Origin: Vicia villosa
Lineage: Eukaryota > Streptophyta > Magnoliopsida > Fabales > Fabaceae
Length of the DNA: 64,000 bases
Direction of reading: 5' to 3'
Assembly: GCF_029867415.1 (NCBI RefSeq)
Contig: NC_081185.1
Location: forward strand, 48,043,791-48,107,790
Part shown: positions 1 to 10,640 of the stretch, one piece after another
Numbering within the stretch: position 1 is the stretch's first letter
Layout of the letters: each line of letters begins with the position of its first letter
The notes under the pieces: generated by a model
Told to the model about the DNA's origin: nothing
Database searches by the model: none
The model's input: the letters and a program-made list of their open reading frames with translations, nothing else
Translations under genes and position numbers: made by a program

Positions 1-360
1 AATTCCCAACAAGAATATTAGCTAACTCAAAAATGTGAGAAGGCATTGGTGTCCCCTTAAAGAGAGTACTATTTCTAGTCAACCAAATAGTCTACGCCAC
101 CGCTAACCAAATTATGAATCAACAGTTTTTCGGACTTTTTCTTGCAAAATAAATCGAAAGCTTAAAAGTGAGACAACAAGATACGATAAGGAGGTAAATG
201 CTCCAAAATGAGCCAATCAAATATAGTCTTCCAGACTATGCAACCACAGAGAATAGAAAAATAGATGAAGGAGGAAATTGTCTTGTCAAGAAATCATTCC
301 ATAGGTCCATCATTTAACACTGGCTTCAAACTCAAATCACGCCATTGAATCGAAGGAAGT
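1..360 (-). pseudogene. LINE (L1-type) ORF2 3' fragment, second copy
   Basis: Read on the minus strand near 43-130, this gives the tail of the zf-RVT region of plant L1-type ORF2, including TIWLTRNSTLFK after an in-frame stop. The block is a diverged copy of 930-1810: 1-290 matches 940-1210 and 300-360 matches about 1715-1805. The roughly 500 bp between those parts are absent here. It therefore looks like a second, internally deleted LINE remnant lying in the same orientation. Nothing is open for more than a few tens of codons. Confidence 0.7.
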
Positions 361-929
361 CTACATCAACTAACTCGTTTTTAAATTAATGAGAACCCAA
401 TAATGTAAAAAAACTAAATTGCATGTCAAATTTGTGTGACCTTTGTATTATGGTTCATCCGAATTAACCAATTAAATAGTAATTGAACCTTTGAAGGGAA
501 TAACTAATATTTAAATAAATTCATTTTTAAATTTTATAAACTATTAATTCTAATTCTAATTTTACAAATTGAAAAAAAAACACGTAAAAATATTATAAAT
601 AAGAAATAATAATAATTTTATAAGCAATGAATTTTATTATAATTGAGTACTAGGGGTAATTAACCCAAATACAAGAAGAGATGAATGAACCCAAGAATAC
701 TAAGTGCATGTTTGGAACCACATTAGCATTAAAGTAAACATGTGTTTTTCTAATGCTCCAATTTGGAGCTTCCCCATTTTCACATATTTTTTCCTCAAAC
801 TGCGGTGCCACCGCACGTTTGAATTACTAGAAGCTGCCCCAAGCACAAACGACTAGTTGGATTGTGAATCCAATTTTCTAAGACAAAATTAATAAGCCGT
901 AATTGACTTGCCCGAAGCCAACCCCCAAC
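361..929. other. AT-rich spacer between LINE remnants
   Basis: No coding potential, terminal repeat or RNA gene is visible. The stretch is A/T-rich and short of long repeats. It separates the two LINE 3' remnants and could be decayed flanking or LINE 3' sequence. Confidence 0.4.
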
Positions 930-2186
930 TAGAATCTAAGCTAACTCAAAAATGTGAGAAGGCATTGGTCCCCAACCTTGAAGAGAGTATTATTTCTAAC
1001 CAACCAAATAGCCTAGGCTACCGCAAACCAAATTATGAATTGACATTTTTTTCGGACTTTTCCTTGCAACATTAAGTCGAAAGCTTCAAATTGAGGCAGC
1101 AGGACATGATGAGGAGGTAAATGCTCCAAAATGAGCCAATCAAATATGGTTTTCCAGACTAACGCATCCAAAGAGATATATAAATGCAGATGAAGGATGA
1201 ATTTGTCTTAGACGAGACAAAAAGGGAAAACAAGATCGTTAACACCATGAAACACACATATCCTATCTGATTCACCTCTTGTGGGGAGCCTTCTTTAAAG
1301 AAGGTTCCAACCAAAGAAATTAATATTGGAAGGGACCCTCGAACATCAAATGAGACTTAGAATTGATGTCGTATTAGATTCAATAAGAGAAGAAGGAAAA
1401 TAAATTTTTGAAAGGATTGAGTAAGCCAACTTTACTAAAAATCTTTTAGGTTTCCGTCACTAAGAGAATGCATTTTATTTTAATAAATCTGGGAAGATAT
1501 TCAACCATTGCATATTTAGAGAGAAGAGAAGCATCTGCCACGAAATTCCAGCAAGAACCTAAAATCCACACCCCTACAGTACTAACTAATAGGTTATGAT
1601 CACATATGGAGTTAAAAAGAATTAAAAATGCATCTTTAAGTGGTTCGAAAGTGATTGATTTGAATTTTCAAAAAAATGATTTTTGTCCCTAAATCTAATT
1701 TGCAAGATAAGATGTCAAGAAACCGTTATATAAATCCATCCTATGACACCAGCTTCAAACTCAAATCACGCCACAGGATGGAAGGAAATCTACATCGACT
1801 AACTCGATTTTTGTCTAGAAAAATACCTCTAGGCCACCATATTTGGATGATAGAAGATGCAACCAAGAAGAATTCTAATTCAAAATGATTTTCTAATCCC
1901 ACTTGCCTAGAAGAGCATTAATGAACTTTTCACAATGTTTGAGATCCAGATCTCTATCCGATTTAGGGTTTGCACACCGATTTTCATAAAAAGTCATCTC
2001 ATTTCGTAAAATTTCCTTTTATTACCGTTTTGGGAGCCTTATAAAAAGAGAATAAGTACAAAGGTATTGAGTTGAGAACAGAATTAAGCAATACAACCCG
2101 ACAACCAAATGAGATGAATTTACTCTTCTAACTTGGGAGTCGAGCACAAAGCCTGTCTAACATTAGATTACATTGAATAAAAGATG
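930..2186 (-). pseudogene. LINE (L1-type) ORF2 C-terminal half
   Basis: Minus-strand translation, allowing stops and shifts, gives the region downstream of the L1 RT palm in the right order. RLPSWKSKF then RVVLLNSVLNSIPLYLFS occur near 2150-2030, FINALLGKW near 1910, FFGWNLL-stop-RRLPTREVNQ near 1340-1265 (zf-RVT), and AIWLVRNNTLFK near 1020-960. These are hallmarks of plant L1-type retrotransposons. The 5' side stops at 2186, where a CACTA-like element begins; the LINE resumes at 6039. Several stops make it inactive. The family call is firm, the exact ends are not. Confidence 0.8.
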
Positions 2187-2359
2187 CACAATGCCAAAAT
2201 TGACAATTAATAGCATTTTTTCCAGCTTTAATAGCGCTTTTAAAAGCTACTAAAGCCCCAGCTATTATATGTGCATACATACAATAGAGCTTTTAAGCAC
2301 TATCAAAAGCACCGCTATTAATAACGCTATCCCCAAAAGCGCTACTACCATATCCTAGT

Positions 2360-3549
2360 TATTTAATGATGTGCCTATAATAGCACTTTATAAAAAAACT
2401 CTATTAAAACCTGTATTTTTTATAAAAAAAACATATGCAACACATTCATTCTCGCAATATGCCATCTCTAACAAAATATATTGCACTCATTTTGCAATAC
2501 CAAATATCAATTTAATTGCACATATAACATAATCAACTTATTTGTATTGATCCAAAATTTAATAAAAAATCTGATAAACAATATAATTTTATCAATCGTA
2601 CATAAATTACAAGTTTTACTATCATGATTTTCCACTGAATAAGCTATGTTTCTTGAGATTGACTTTACACTCTACATAACTAAATCAAGACTAATGTCAT
2701 TGACAAAGTGGCATAACTCTCTTTAGTCATAGCAATCATAACTTTTATCCCTCTTCATCATGTGTCTTCTATGTTAGATCATAACTTAAAACTACTAATG
2801 TAATTTAACCAAGTAAACAACCAATCTTAATTAATTAAAGTAATCCTAATTAATGGAGAAACTACTGTAATTTCACTTATTAAGATTGGTGTGATTCATG
2901 AATAGACAATTTCACATATATAAGACATAACTATGCTAGATAAACATTCCCAAGACTGTAGTAATATGACATGAATGTGTTATTCCATTACTTGCCTACG
3001 ATATTGTTTATCCTTGAAGATTATTTTCTATAAACCCTAAACAAGATAAGTTCCAACCAAACTTATTTTGAAGACAGCCTATAAAACTGCATTGTGGAAT
3101 TGGTTGGAGATTTGTAATAAACAATAACTTTTCAAGGTAGTACTATGTTGACTACTACTTAGAACTACAAATTTAAGAAAATTTTATTTGTTTCATCCAT
3201 GATAGAGAGTAGTTACCTGAAACACACATGGAACAAACATAGACTTGAGAATTAAAATGTTGTTAGATGGAGTGTGACATGTATATTTACCAAATTTAGT
3301 GCCCAAGTGCACTTGTTGTGGACTCACACTTGCAATTTGTAATTGGCATCAAGTCACCAACCTCTATTGAGTTTTAACTTAAGACACAACCTAAGTCCCC
3401 CACTTTCCGCAATTTATGGCTCCAACTAGCTAAAAGACATGGAAAAAACGTTAGTATTAAATTTATCGTACATGATTCCTTCAACGGCAAAAAGAATAAC
3501 ACACATGATTCCTTGAAGATTACTAAAGAAAAAATAAAATAAAAATAAA
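2360..3549. other. Unassigned interior of CACTA-like element
   Basis: This 1.2 kb stretch is AT-rich. It shows no coding region longer than noise, no repeat shared elsewhere in the window and no recognisable terminal structure. It may be captured or decayed retroelement sequence. Confidence 0.35.
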
Positions 3550-5754
3550 AGTATTTGTATAATTAAAATTAAAAAAAATTGAGAAACACTTAGCTTATAA
3601 TCAGATGTGGCGCGCCCTTGATGGACTATGGTGCACCAGCAGCTTCTGGCGCGTGGGATCTGGTTTGCTGGAGATCTTGTGGAGAGATTGAGAGGATGTA
3701 TGGTGGGTCTGATAAATGTGCACATACCGGATCTATTCAGGAATCTGCACAAGGAAATACTTCAAAAAATAACGCAAGGAGTAAGGATCGAACCCCCTCC
3801 CTTGCGTTCAAACAACCAAGACGCGCTGGTTTACCAGTCAGCCATTTGTGTTAGTTGTTTATTGAATCAAACGAAAAATAATATATAAATAACATATATT
3901 TTTTGAAAGAACAAAAACGCGCGCCACCAAGGATTTTGAATCTAGCCAATGAGAGGACACCACTCAATCATCTTCCTCGTTGAACCGCCTGCAATTATTA
4001 GCTACGGATTTGAGGCATTCCCTCCCGCGATTTTGCTACGAAAACATCATAGCTAATGCCACGAACATGGTACCTGCATAAAACCGAACCAAAAACACAA
4101 CAAAGCAACCCAGATCGATTCCAAATGCCCCTATAGGTTCAATAGAACCATCAATTTAACTGGAAACGCCCCTATGTAAAAATATCTAATTAAAAATTTA
4201 AGAACCCTAGTTATGGCCGTCCTTGATACAAGGGGCTAAACAGCAATTAAACTACCCAAAAACCTTCGCAGGATCACACTAAACATGAATACACAATCCA
4301 AATTGATTTATAATGCATGAAAGTATGAAATCAAGTTTAAAAAGAGAGGAGCACACCGTGAGTGGATGGGGAACAGTTCTGGACGTGTTGATTGCTTATG
4401 AACGTCTGGAATGAATCAGAGGAACTCGATGAAGTTATTGAAATACTTGGAGGGGCCTGAAACGATGCAAAACTTGGTCTCCTAGTTGCTTGCAACTTAC
4501 GGTTTTTGAGATCATTCTAGGGTTCTTTCGTTGCCAAAAATTCTTTTCCTTGCATCTGACCATGTTCTGTACTTATAGTACGATGAATTAGGTTAACAAA
4601 TTTTAACCAAATCAACATGAATCAATGAATGGTAATTTGATTGAATCATGGTTTTCAATCTTTCTAAATTGGTCAAAAATTATCCCATCTCTCTCCAATC
4701 TTGTATCCCACGAATTTTGAAATAAATATGGAGTGATTTGATGATTAAAATTGATCAATATAATATCTTTAATTAAATCTTTGATTTTCCTTTGATTTAT
4801 ATGTATTATATCTCTTTTAAATGAATGAAAAATCCATATAAAATCAAATAAAACTCAATAATTCATGGGAGTTGGATTGGATGTCTTGGATATCATAAGG
4901 AACAAGATTGGGCCGAAAACGGTTGTGTCCCTTTGCAAGAAAATTCAATTTGAAGCCTTTTATTTCACATTTTTTTTTCTTAAAATTGACCAACTTTGAC
5001 AAGGCATGTCTCCCTCAATTTTTAAGATATGGAAGAGTTCTAGGACTTTTTGGAAACCTCAAGATGTTCTCTACAAGCCACTTTGGAAGCTTTTTTCCAT
5101 TTGAAGAATTTATCTTGATGATATGGGCTTTGACAAAAAACTGCTTTTGGTTGACTTTCAAAAAGGACCTATAATCGTTTGTACCATATCTCCCAAATGA
5201 AGCATTTTTGGCCTTGGCATGTGAGAAACAAAATTGTAGGGAATTCAATTTCCCTCAAACTGAGCTTGGGATGGAAAATTTCTGATGTTTCATGTGGGTG
5301 TTATGGCTGGTCAAAGATCAGTTGACTTTCTCCTATGAAAACTCTAATTTAGAAACTTTTGAAATTGTTGATTTCTGATCTTTCCTTGATGAACCATGAT
5401 CAATCCTTGATCAAATGGTGAATGATACTTCAAAACAAGGATGTTGACAAAAATCAAGAGTTTTGACTGTTCTTTGATCATAGTTGACTTTTAGGTCAAA
5501 TTAGTCGACTGTTGACTTTCTGGGCAATTGAGTGGTCAATCCTTGGAATTAAGACCTGAATTTTGTTTTAGAGATAGTCTGAAACATCATAAGCCATATG
5601 AGATGCATTGGAGCCTTTGATCCATTCATTTTTTTCAGAAAAACAAAAACTCAAGTTCCTTGAACCATTGTTTAGGAGGAGGTGTCCTTGAACATTGTGC
5701 CTTGGTATGAGTTTGAATAAAAGGAGTAAGATGGGCAAATTTTGGGGTATGAAA
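3550..5754 (-). repeat. Ogre-type LTR fragment, minus strand
   Basis: Read on the minus strand from about 5754, it begins with CATACCCCAAAATTTGCCC and then follows the fragment at 39811 onward: runs of tGTTGACTTT or TTTGACC motifs, the CATAACTCCCAC-like block, and a GGTCAAAA-rich block. Homology to 39811-41200 is clear by eye, in opposite orientation. The inner edge near 3550 is approximate, because downstream sequence (GC-richer, 3600-4000) resembles 41400-41760 only in general structure. It lies wholly inside the CACTA-like element. Confidence 0.65.
3785..3853 (-). other. tRNA-like A-box/B-box module
   Basis: On the minus strand, TGGCTGACTGGT (A-box-like) is followed about 50 nt later by GGTTCGATCC, one base short of a canonical B box. 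The spacing is close to that of a tRNA gene. No full cloverleaf or clean acceptor stem is evident. It could be a tRNA-derived SINE remnant or a chance pol III-like promoter in the LTR. Confidence 0.35.
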
Positions 5755-5882
5755 AACAAGCACCTAAAAAATTGAAAAACATGGGTATAATTGAAGTCAT
5801 AAACAAGTTAAAAAACAACCCTATGAATTTCAGGATAATTTTTACTAAAATAATCACAGCTCACAATTCAAACCATTAAACT

Positions 5883-5886
<4 letters not shown>

Positions 5887-5919
<33 letters not shown>
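5887..5919. repeat. (AT)n microsatellite
   Basis: An uninterrupted AT dinucleotide run of about 33 bp lies between the Ogre-type LTR start and the right subterminal region of the CACTA-like element. Confidence 0.95.
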
Positions 5920-5920
<1 letters not shown>

Positions 5921-6038
5921 CCTATGATAGCGACCGATGAAAAAGCGTTATTATAGGTGTTTGTTTGATAGTTTTAATAGTGCTTTATAGAAAAGTACTA
6001 TCAAATTATTGCTATTAAAAGTTAAAATTGTAGTACTG

Positions 6039-6650
6039 ATGAGACACCAAGCACGAAAGAACATCAGAAGCTGAATCCAAAAAAGATAATTCAATATTGA
6101 ACCCCAAAATCCGAATGTTGTGAAAATTGAATTTAAGACCGGATGCCATTTCGAATCCCCGGAGAATAGCTTTAAGCGACAAAATATTATCCCAATATGA
6201 TTGTCCTAAAATAATAGTACCGTATGTGAATTACTGAACATCAAAGTGAAGATTATCTAAGAGAGAAAAAGGATGATACAACTCTTGAGCAACTACTTTT
6301 TCATTAAACTTGCAAGACATTCAACAAAAATGATAAAGAGAAAATGGGATAGAAGATCCCCTTGAAGAAGTCCTCTGGTTGCTTAAAAATCTAGAGTCGG
6401 ACTTCCGTTGACGAGAATTGAGAAAGAGGAAGAAAACATAAGTCTTAATCCACCTTAACCAACTGCTGCCAAAATTCAGTTGTTTGAGAACGAAAAACAA
6501 CTAATTCCAAGAAATTGAGTCAAACACCTTCTCAAAGTTGATTTTAAAAGGAACAATTACTTCATTTTACGAGAAGCATAATCCACTAGCTCATTTAACA
6601 CAAGAACTACATCCAACATGTAATTAGTTTTATATGAAGTATAATTAATA
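6039..6650 (-). pseudogene. LINE (L1-type) reverse transcriptase core
   Basis: Minus-strand reading gives the RT palm in order. A block like NELVDYASRK lies near 6590 and FEKVFDSISW near 6525. RGLLQGDLLSHFLFIIFVE near 6370-6315 corresponds to the family motif with QGDPLSP. TIILGQSYWDNILSLKAILR near 6220-6165 follows the F-A-D-D position, which is disrupted here by a stop and a changed base. The sequence runs into the right end of the CACTA-like element at 6038; its continuation is at 2186 and below. It is inactive, with several stops and at least two frame changes. Confidence 0.85.
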
Positions 6651-7111
6651 TTTTATTCTTCAAATTAAGGCCTATTGATACTTTTTCAAAGAGTCCAACA
6701 AACATTAAATATTAAGACCTAGAGAATAAGAAACACTAATAATGGCCTAATTCCATTTCAAGTTTATTCACACACATCATCAAAACCTTTTTCCTTTTAC
6801 TTCACAACACACCAATATCCATTTTTGTATATTAACCCATTTTTTCTCATTCTTTACTTTTCAATTATTTTATTTACATCTTTTCTTATTTTGACATGGT
6901 GTTAGAGTTGAACATGCCGAAGTTGAAAACAAAGGCTAAAGAGAAACACATCTTGCATAAAAACTGCATGAACAAGAAAGAAACGGTTGGAAACACATAA
7001 GAAAAAGAGTACACATCTTTTTTATTTTTAGTGAAGAAGATATCTCAAGCAAAAATTGAAGAAAAAATAAGAATTTTTTATAAGAATTTTTTTATTTTCA
7101 CCACCATTATC
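6651..7111. other. Spacer left of the chromovirus
   Basis: AT-rich with no supported gene. At 6897 there is TGGTGTTAGAGTT, which resembles the primer-binding region of copia elements (initiator-Met tRNA, TGGTATCAGAGC). It could be a decayed copia leader, but no LTR end is clear. Confidence 0.3.
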
Positions 7112-7203
7112 TGTAACACCCCTTTTCTAACCCCAAATATATCATCTTACAATCACACAGAGTAATCATGCATAAGGAAACGGGAGTCACATGTTATTTT
7201 CAC

Positions 7204-8284
7204 CAGAGTCGGTCCTTTGAATTTGGGTGCCTTGGGCGAATCAAAAGACTGGTGCCCCTATAATTTTTTTAAAAGGATAAAAGAAATAATTGGATAAAAA
7301 ACACATTTTTATTTGACATTATGCAAAAAGAATAAGTATGGATATTTGAATCATTGTTTATACTACATCAAAACATAAACTACGGTAAATAGACTTATTA
7401 TTCTTTTTCTTCTTCTTCTTGATCCGATCTTTTTTCCAATAAAAAAATTGACCAAACTTTTAAAATTCTTTAAGTATCATCCTCTAGCATTTTTTGTTGC
7501 AAAATCATTAATAATTTATTCATAATCAAGGTTCTTCAAAAAATATTTTCAATTAAAATCAACGTAAGACTATTTAAATATATCTTGTGGTATAGTATAT
7601 CTCAAATAAGATTTTAATAACTTTTAATTTAGAAAAACTTCATTCAGCAGATGTAACACTGATAGAAATAATCAATATTATTCTATAAGTTATGCATGCA
7701 ATAGAAAAATAATTAAAAGTCTTTAAAGAACCCAGTATCATATAGCTTGATTTTGATTCGGTTGTTAAAACTTAAAACTTCTAGAATAACTTTCAATTCT
7801 TCAAAAAAAAATTAACCATCAGGATCAAGAGAATCGTCATGTTTTAAACAAGTTTCAAGATGTTTATAACATGCTTTCAAGTCCCTATCAGATAATGATC
7901 TAAGTCTTTCAATACTAAACAAGAATCCAAAAATATTTTTATATGTGCTATACTGCTAAAATCTTCTATCAAGTGAGTCAATTGTTTGATCTACAATATA
8001 TAAGAAATAGTGATTTCGGAAAGACTCTTCAGCAGACTCAAGATTCAGTTGTATGGGTTTAGATGGATTTTCATCAGTGTTGTTTTCTAGGAATTTGACA
8101 TTTTTGAATAAACACACATTCAATCTCCATTTCATTTTCAATATTTTCAACACTAGTCTTAACATTTACAAATCCAGATTCTCTTTTAATATATATAGAT
8201 GTTAAAAAATATTTTTTTTGGTGCCCCTAAAATTATGGGGCCCTGGACTCCCGCCCCGCGAGCCCGTGCTCAGGGCCACCCCTG
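7204..8284 (-). mobile_element. hAT element, copy 1
   Basis: An element of 1081 bp flanked by a perfect 8-bp direct repeat ATTTTCAC (7196-7203 and 8285-8292), the hallmark of hAT insertion. The right end reads as CAGGGGTGGCCCTG on the minus strand and the left end as CAGAGTCGGTCC, giving short imperfect inverted repeats. The empty site is seen in the other LTR copy near 51100. An element of the same length, differing at only a handful of bases, sits at 60501-61581. The interior carries a broken hAT transposase end on the minus strand, so it probably moved with transposase supplied in trans. Confidence 0.92.
7400..8165 (-). pseudogene. hAT transposase C-terminal remnant (copy 1)
   Basis: From 8165 the minus strand is open for 69 codons ending SLDRRF. 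The same frame continues through a stop with IFGFLFSIERLRSLSD, LKHDDSLDPDG and EELKVILEVL. After a shift, SAE-stop-SFSKLKVIK near 7640 and LNSLTLILIEN near 7560 match the hATC dimerisation domain. This resembles plant hAT transposases with a TTF-type zinc finger. The N-terminal half, including the zinc finger, is absent. Stops are shared with the second copy, so the family spread in its broken state. Confidence 0.8.
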
Positions 8285-9313
8285 ATTTTCACCACAATGA
8301 AAATCTAAAACAAAACAGTATACATTCTTAAAATGCAAAGATCATATTTGTAACACAAATGTAAATCTCATGCTTTCATACACTATGCATAAACGCTTGC
8401 GAAAAACGATTGAATTGCTAATAAAATTTCAATGAATATATCTCATACTATATTCATCTACCAAATTCGAATTAACATTTAAATCCATAATCTTGGCTGC
8501 ATAGCCTTAAACAACATCTCTGATGTAACGCCCAGGAAAATAAGTATATGCTTAATTTGGACGTTTGTGACGTGTATTGGAATTTTACCGTTTTTGGAGT
8601 CGTTTCAGTCGGTATTAGTTCGGAATGGCGGGCTAATATTTAATTGAAGGTTTTCATATTTTTGGTACTGGAAATATCATTAAGGTAATATTCCGCGTTT
8701 TGGGGCGTTTGAACGATATTTGAGCGTAGGGGCATTTTGGTCATTTCCGCGGGGTAGATATTTTCTTTATAAGAAAGAGATATTTGTGAGAAAGGAAAAA
8801 GGATGGAAAGAAAAAGAAGAGAAAGAAAGAGAAGAGAGGAAGAAGAAGAGCAAAGGGGAAAAACAAGAGAAAATGGAGGATTCTCAACCAAATCGATTGC
8901 CGATCGTCACAATAGCAAGGTAAGGGGGTGAATCTAATTTATCTTGGATGTATGATTCTTATAGTCTTGTTCTTGTTCTTGTTCTTCTTGTTCCAATTTC
9001 CACAATTTTATTGTGTGGTCTTTGTTTGATCTAAGTTTGTTTGAGAATGATTGTATGATGATTAAATGATATCCTTGTTGTGTTATGGTGATTGATCATG
9101 TTTGTTTTCCATTTCTATGGCTTGATTGAGTGTGGATAAAATGTTAGGTTTTGAGATAGATTGATGAATCAACCATGAAAAGTTTGATGTTAGGTTGTTT
9201 CTATGGTTTGTATGTGTTGTATTGGTGTTATAATGATGTTTTGGAGTGGTTTTGGTGGGTATAAGAGGGTTAAAACTGTTCTGGTTCGTTCTGGTTTTTT
9301 CTGGGATTACGCA

Positions 9314-9397
9314 GGTCCGCTGAGCGGAGGTGGGTCCGCTGAGCGGAGGTTCTGTTGCAGAAAATTCTCTGCGAAGGTCCGCTGAGCGGAGCTGAAG
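9314..9397 (+). repeat. Repeated CCGCTGAGCGG motif
   Basis: Three copies of GGTCCGCTGAGCGGAG within 85 bp, followed by a related AAGCGGAC. Each has the near-palindrome CCGCTGAGCGG. It lies in the solo LTR at the position where the chromovirus LTR has a different set of short repeats with GTCGAC (12515-12715, minus). Confidence 0.8.
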
Positions 9398-9433
9398 CGG
9401 ACAACAGCATTTTCTGTTTTTCCAATACTTTGA

Positions 9434-9685
9434 AACTTCGTAACTCCTGAACCGTAACTCCGATTTTGTCGCCGTTCGAAGCGTTGGAAAGCTAACGCAA
9501 TGAACTATATTATTATCTAATTAAATGATTCATAGGATGTAGTATCCCATTATTTTTATTAGGATCAAGTGATGAGTTGTGTAGTATGTTCAATTTTCCA
9601 AACTTTGAAACCTTGTAACTTTTGATCCGTAGCTCCATTTCGTACGCCGTTCGAAGTGTTAGGAAGCTAGTTCGATGTTCTATAT
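9434..9685 (+). repeat. Duplicated conserved LTR module
   Basis: Two diverged copies of about 65 bp at 9434-9505 and 9604-9685 share the order TTTGAAAC, GTAACT, a CCGTA-CTCC block, CGCCGTTCGAAG and GGAAGCTA. The reverse complement of the same module occurs once in the chromovirus LTR at about 12420-12490. A conserved non-coding or once-coding element of these LTR families is likely; the function is unknown. Confidence 0.7.
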
Positions 9686-10429
9686 GATAGTATAGGCTTG
9701 GTTAGTTTGTGATTAATTGGTTATGAGGTGTTGTTGATGAAAACACATAATTGTTTATATACGCGATATGATTGGTAAATAATCCTAGTGCTTGGTGGTA
9801 ATTGTTAATGATGTAGGATGTAGTAGTGGGTGGTTGATTTTCATAAATGGTTTTGTGAACTAGTGCATGATAAATCATGATGATGTGTTGTGTGAATGTT
9901 GTCATATTGGTACGAGGTATGTGATTAGTTGTCGATAACATGAGATCATGTTCTTATGTGTTATGTATTAATGAATGTTCATTCTTGATATGTGACGATG
10001 TTTGGTTGTTTGTTATTAACATGATGTGTGGCCTTATGGCAAGTAAATGTTGTTATGAGAATGATGTATTATCATTGTTGAATTGTTGTTATTACAACTT
10101 GTTGATGATGTATTGATGGAGTTGTGGGCCAATGGCCAATATTAATTTGATGTGATGCAATTATGCGATCATTTATGCCGATGTGGCTAGTATGTTTTGA
10201 CGGTGAATGTGTGTTTTGTGCTTATTAATGCCTGTGTGGTAATTATGGTGTGATGTAATTGATAACGATGTTATTAATTGGTGATGTATCCTTTTGGATA
10301 GAATATAAATGGTGTAACGTGGGTATGTGACCGTGTTATATTGTTGATGATGTTGTTGTCGTGTAATAGAGTCATATATTTGCACAGCATAACATTTCAT
10401 TACGTTAATGGCGGAATGCTATTAGCAGG

Positions 10430-10640
10430 TGGCCTGAATTGGCAATTATTACCAGTGGGGGCTTAATGCTCGGTAAAAAGGTGTATTTGCCCGAGTGGCA
10501 AGAGGTCATCAGTGGGGGCTAAATGCTCGATGACATTTAGTCGTAGCTTACTGCTCGACAAAGGTGTATTTTCCTGAGGGAAAGAAGTCCCAGCATAATG
10601 CTCGGCAAAGGTGTATTTGTCATAATGACAAGGAGGAGTT
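10430..10640 (+). other. Tandem module with three covarying hairpins
   Basis: Repeats sharing TGCTCGRYAAAGGTGTATTT are each followed by a short hairpin. The stems are TTGCC/GGCAA (10487-10501), TTTCC/GGAAA (10570-10583) and TTGTCA/TGACAA (10617-10631). The stem bases differ among copies on both arms while pairing is kept. This favours a structural role in RNA or single-stranded DNA. Confidence 0.65.

Larger units (their letters stand above)
2187..6038. mobile_element. CACTA-like DNA transposon (non-autonomous)
   Basis: The left end starts CACAATGCC and the reverse complement of the right end starts CAGTACTAC. After about 10 bp the two ends align in register as imperfect terminal inverted repeats ending in TAATAGCA. 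A direct ATG at 2184-2186 and 6039-6041 fits the 3-bp target duplication of CACTA elements, although the right end could be 3 bp shorter. Subterminal motifs of the type tAGCGCTTTT or tAGCACTat recur at 2205-2350 and 5925-6010, as in legume CACTA elements. LINE coding sequence continues on both sides, which supports an insertion. No transposase is readable; the centre is filled by an Ogre-type LTR piece. Confidence 0.65.

Noticed and set aside
1676..1888. 70-codon plus-strand frame
   Set aside because: It is the antisense of LINE ORF2 sequence.
3618..3888. Overlapping 78 and 86 codon frames
   Set aside because: In a GC-richer part of an Ogre-type LTR fragment; no family motif and no homologous frame in the related LTR.
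6897..6909. Primer-binding site of another copia element
   Set aside because: Only a short similarity to TGGTATCAGAGC; no LTR end or gag follows.
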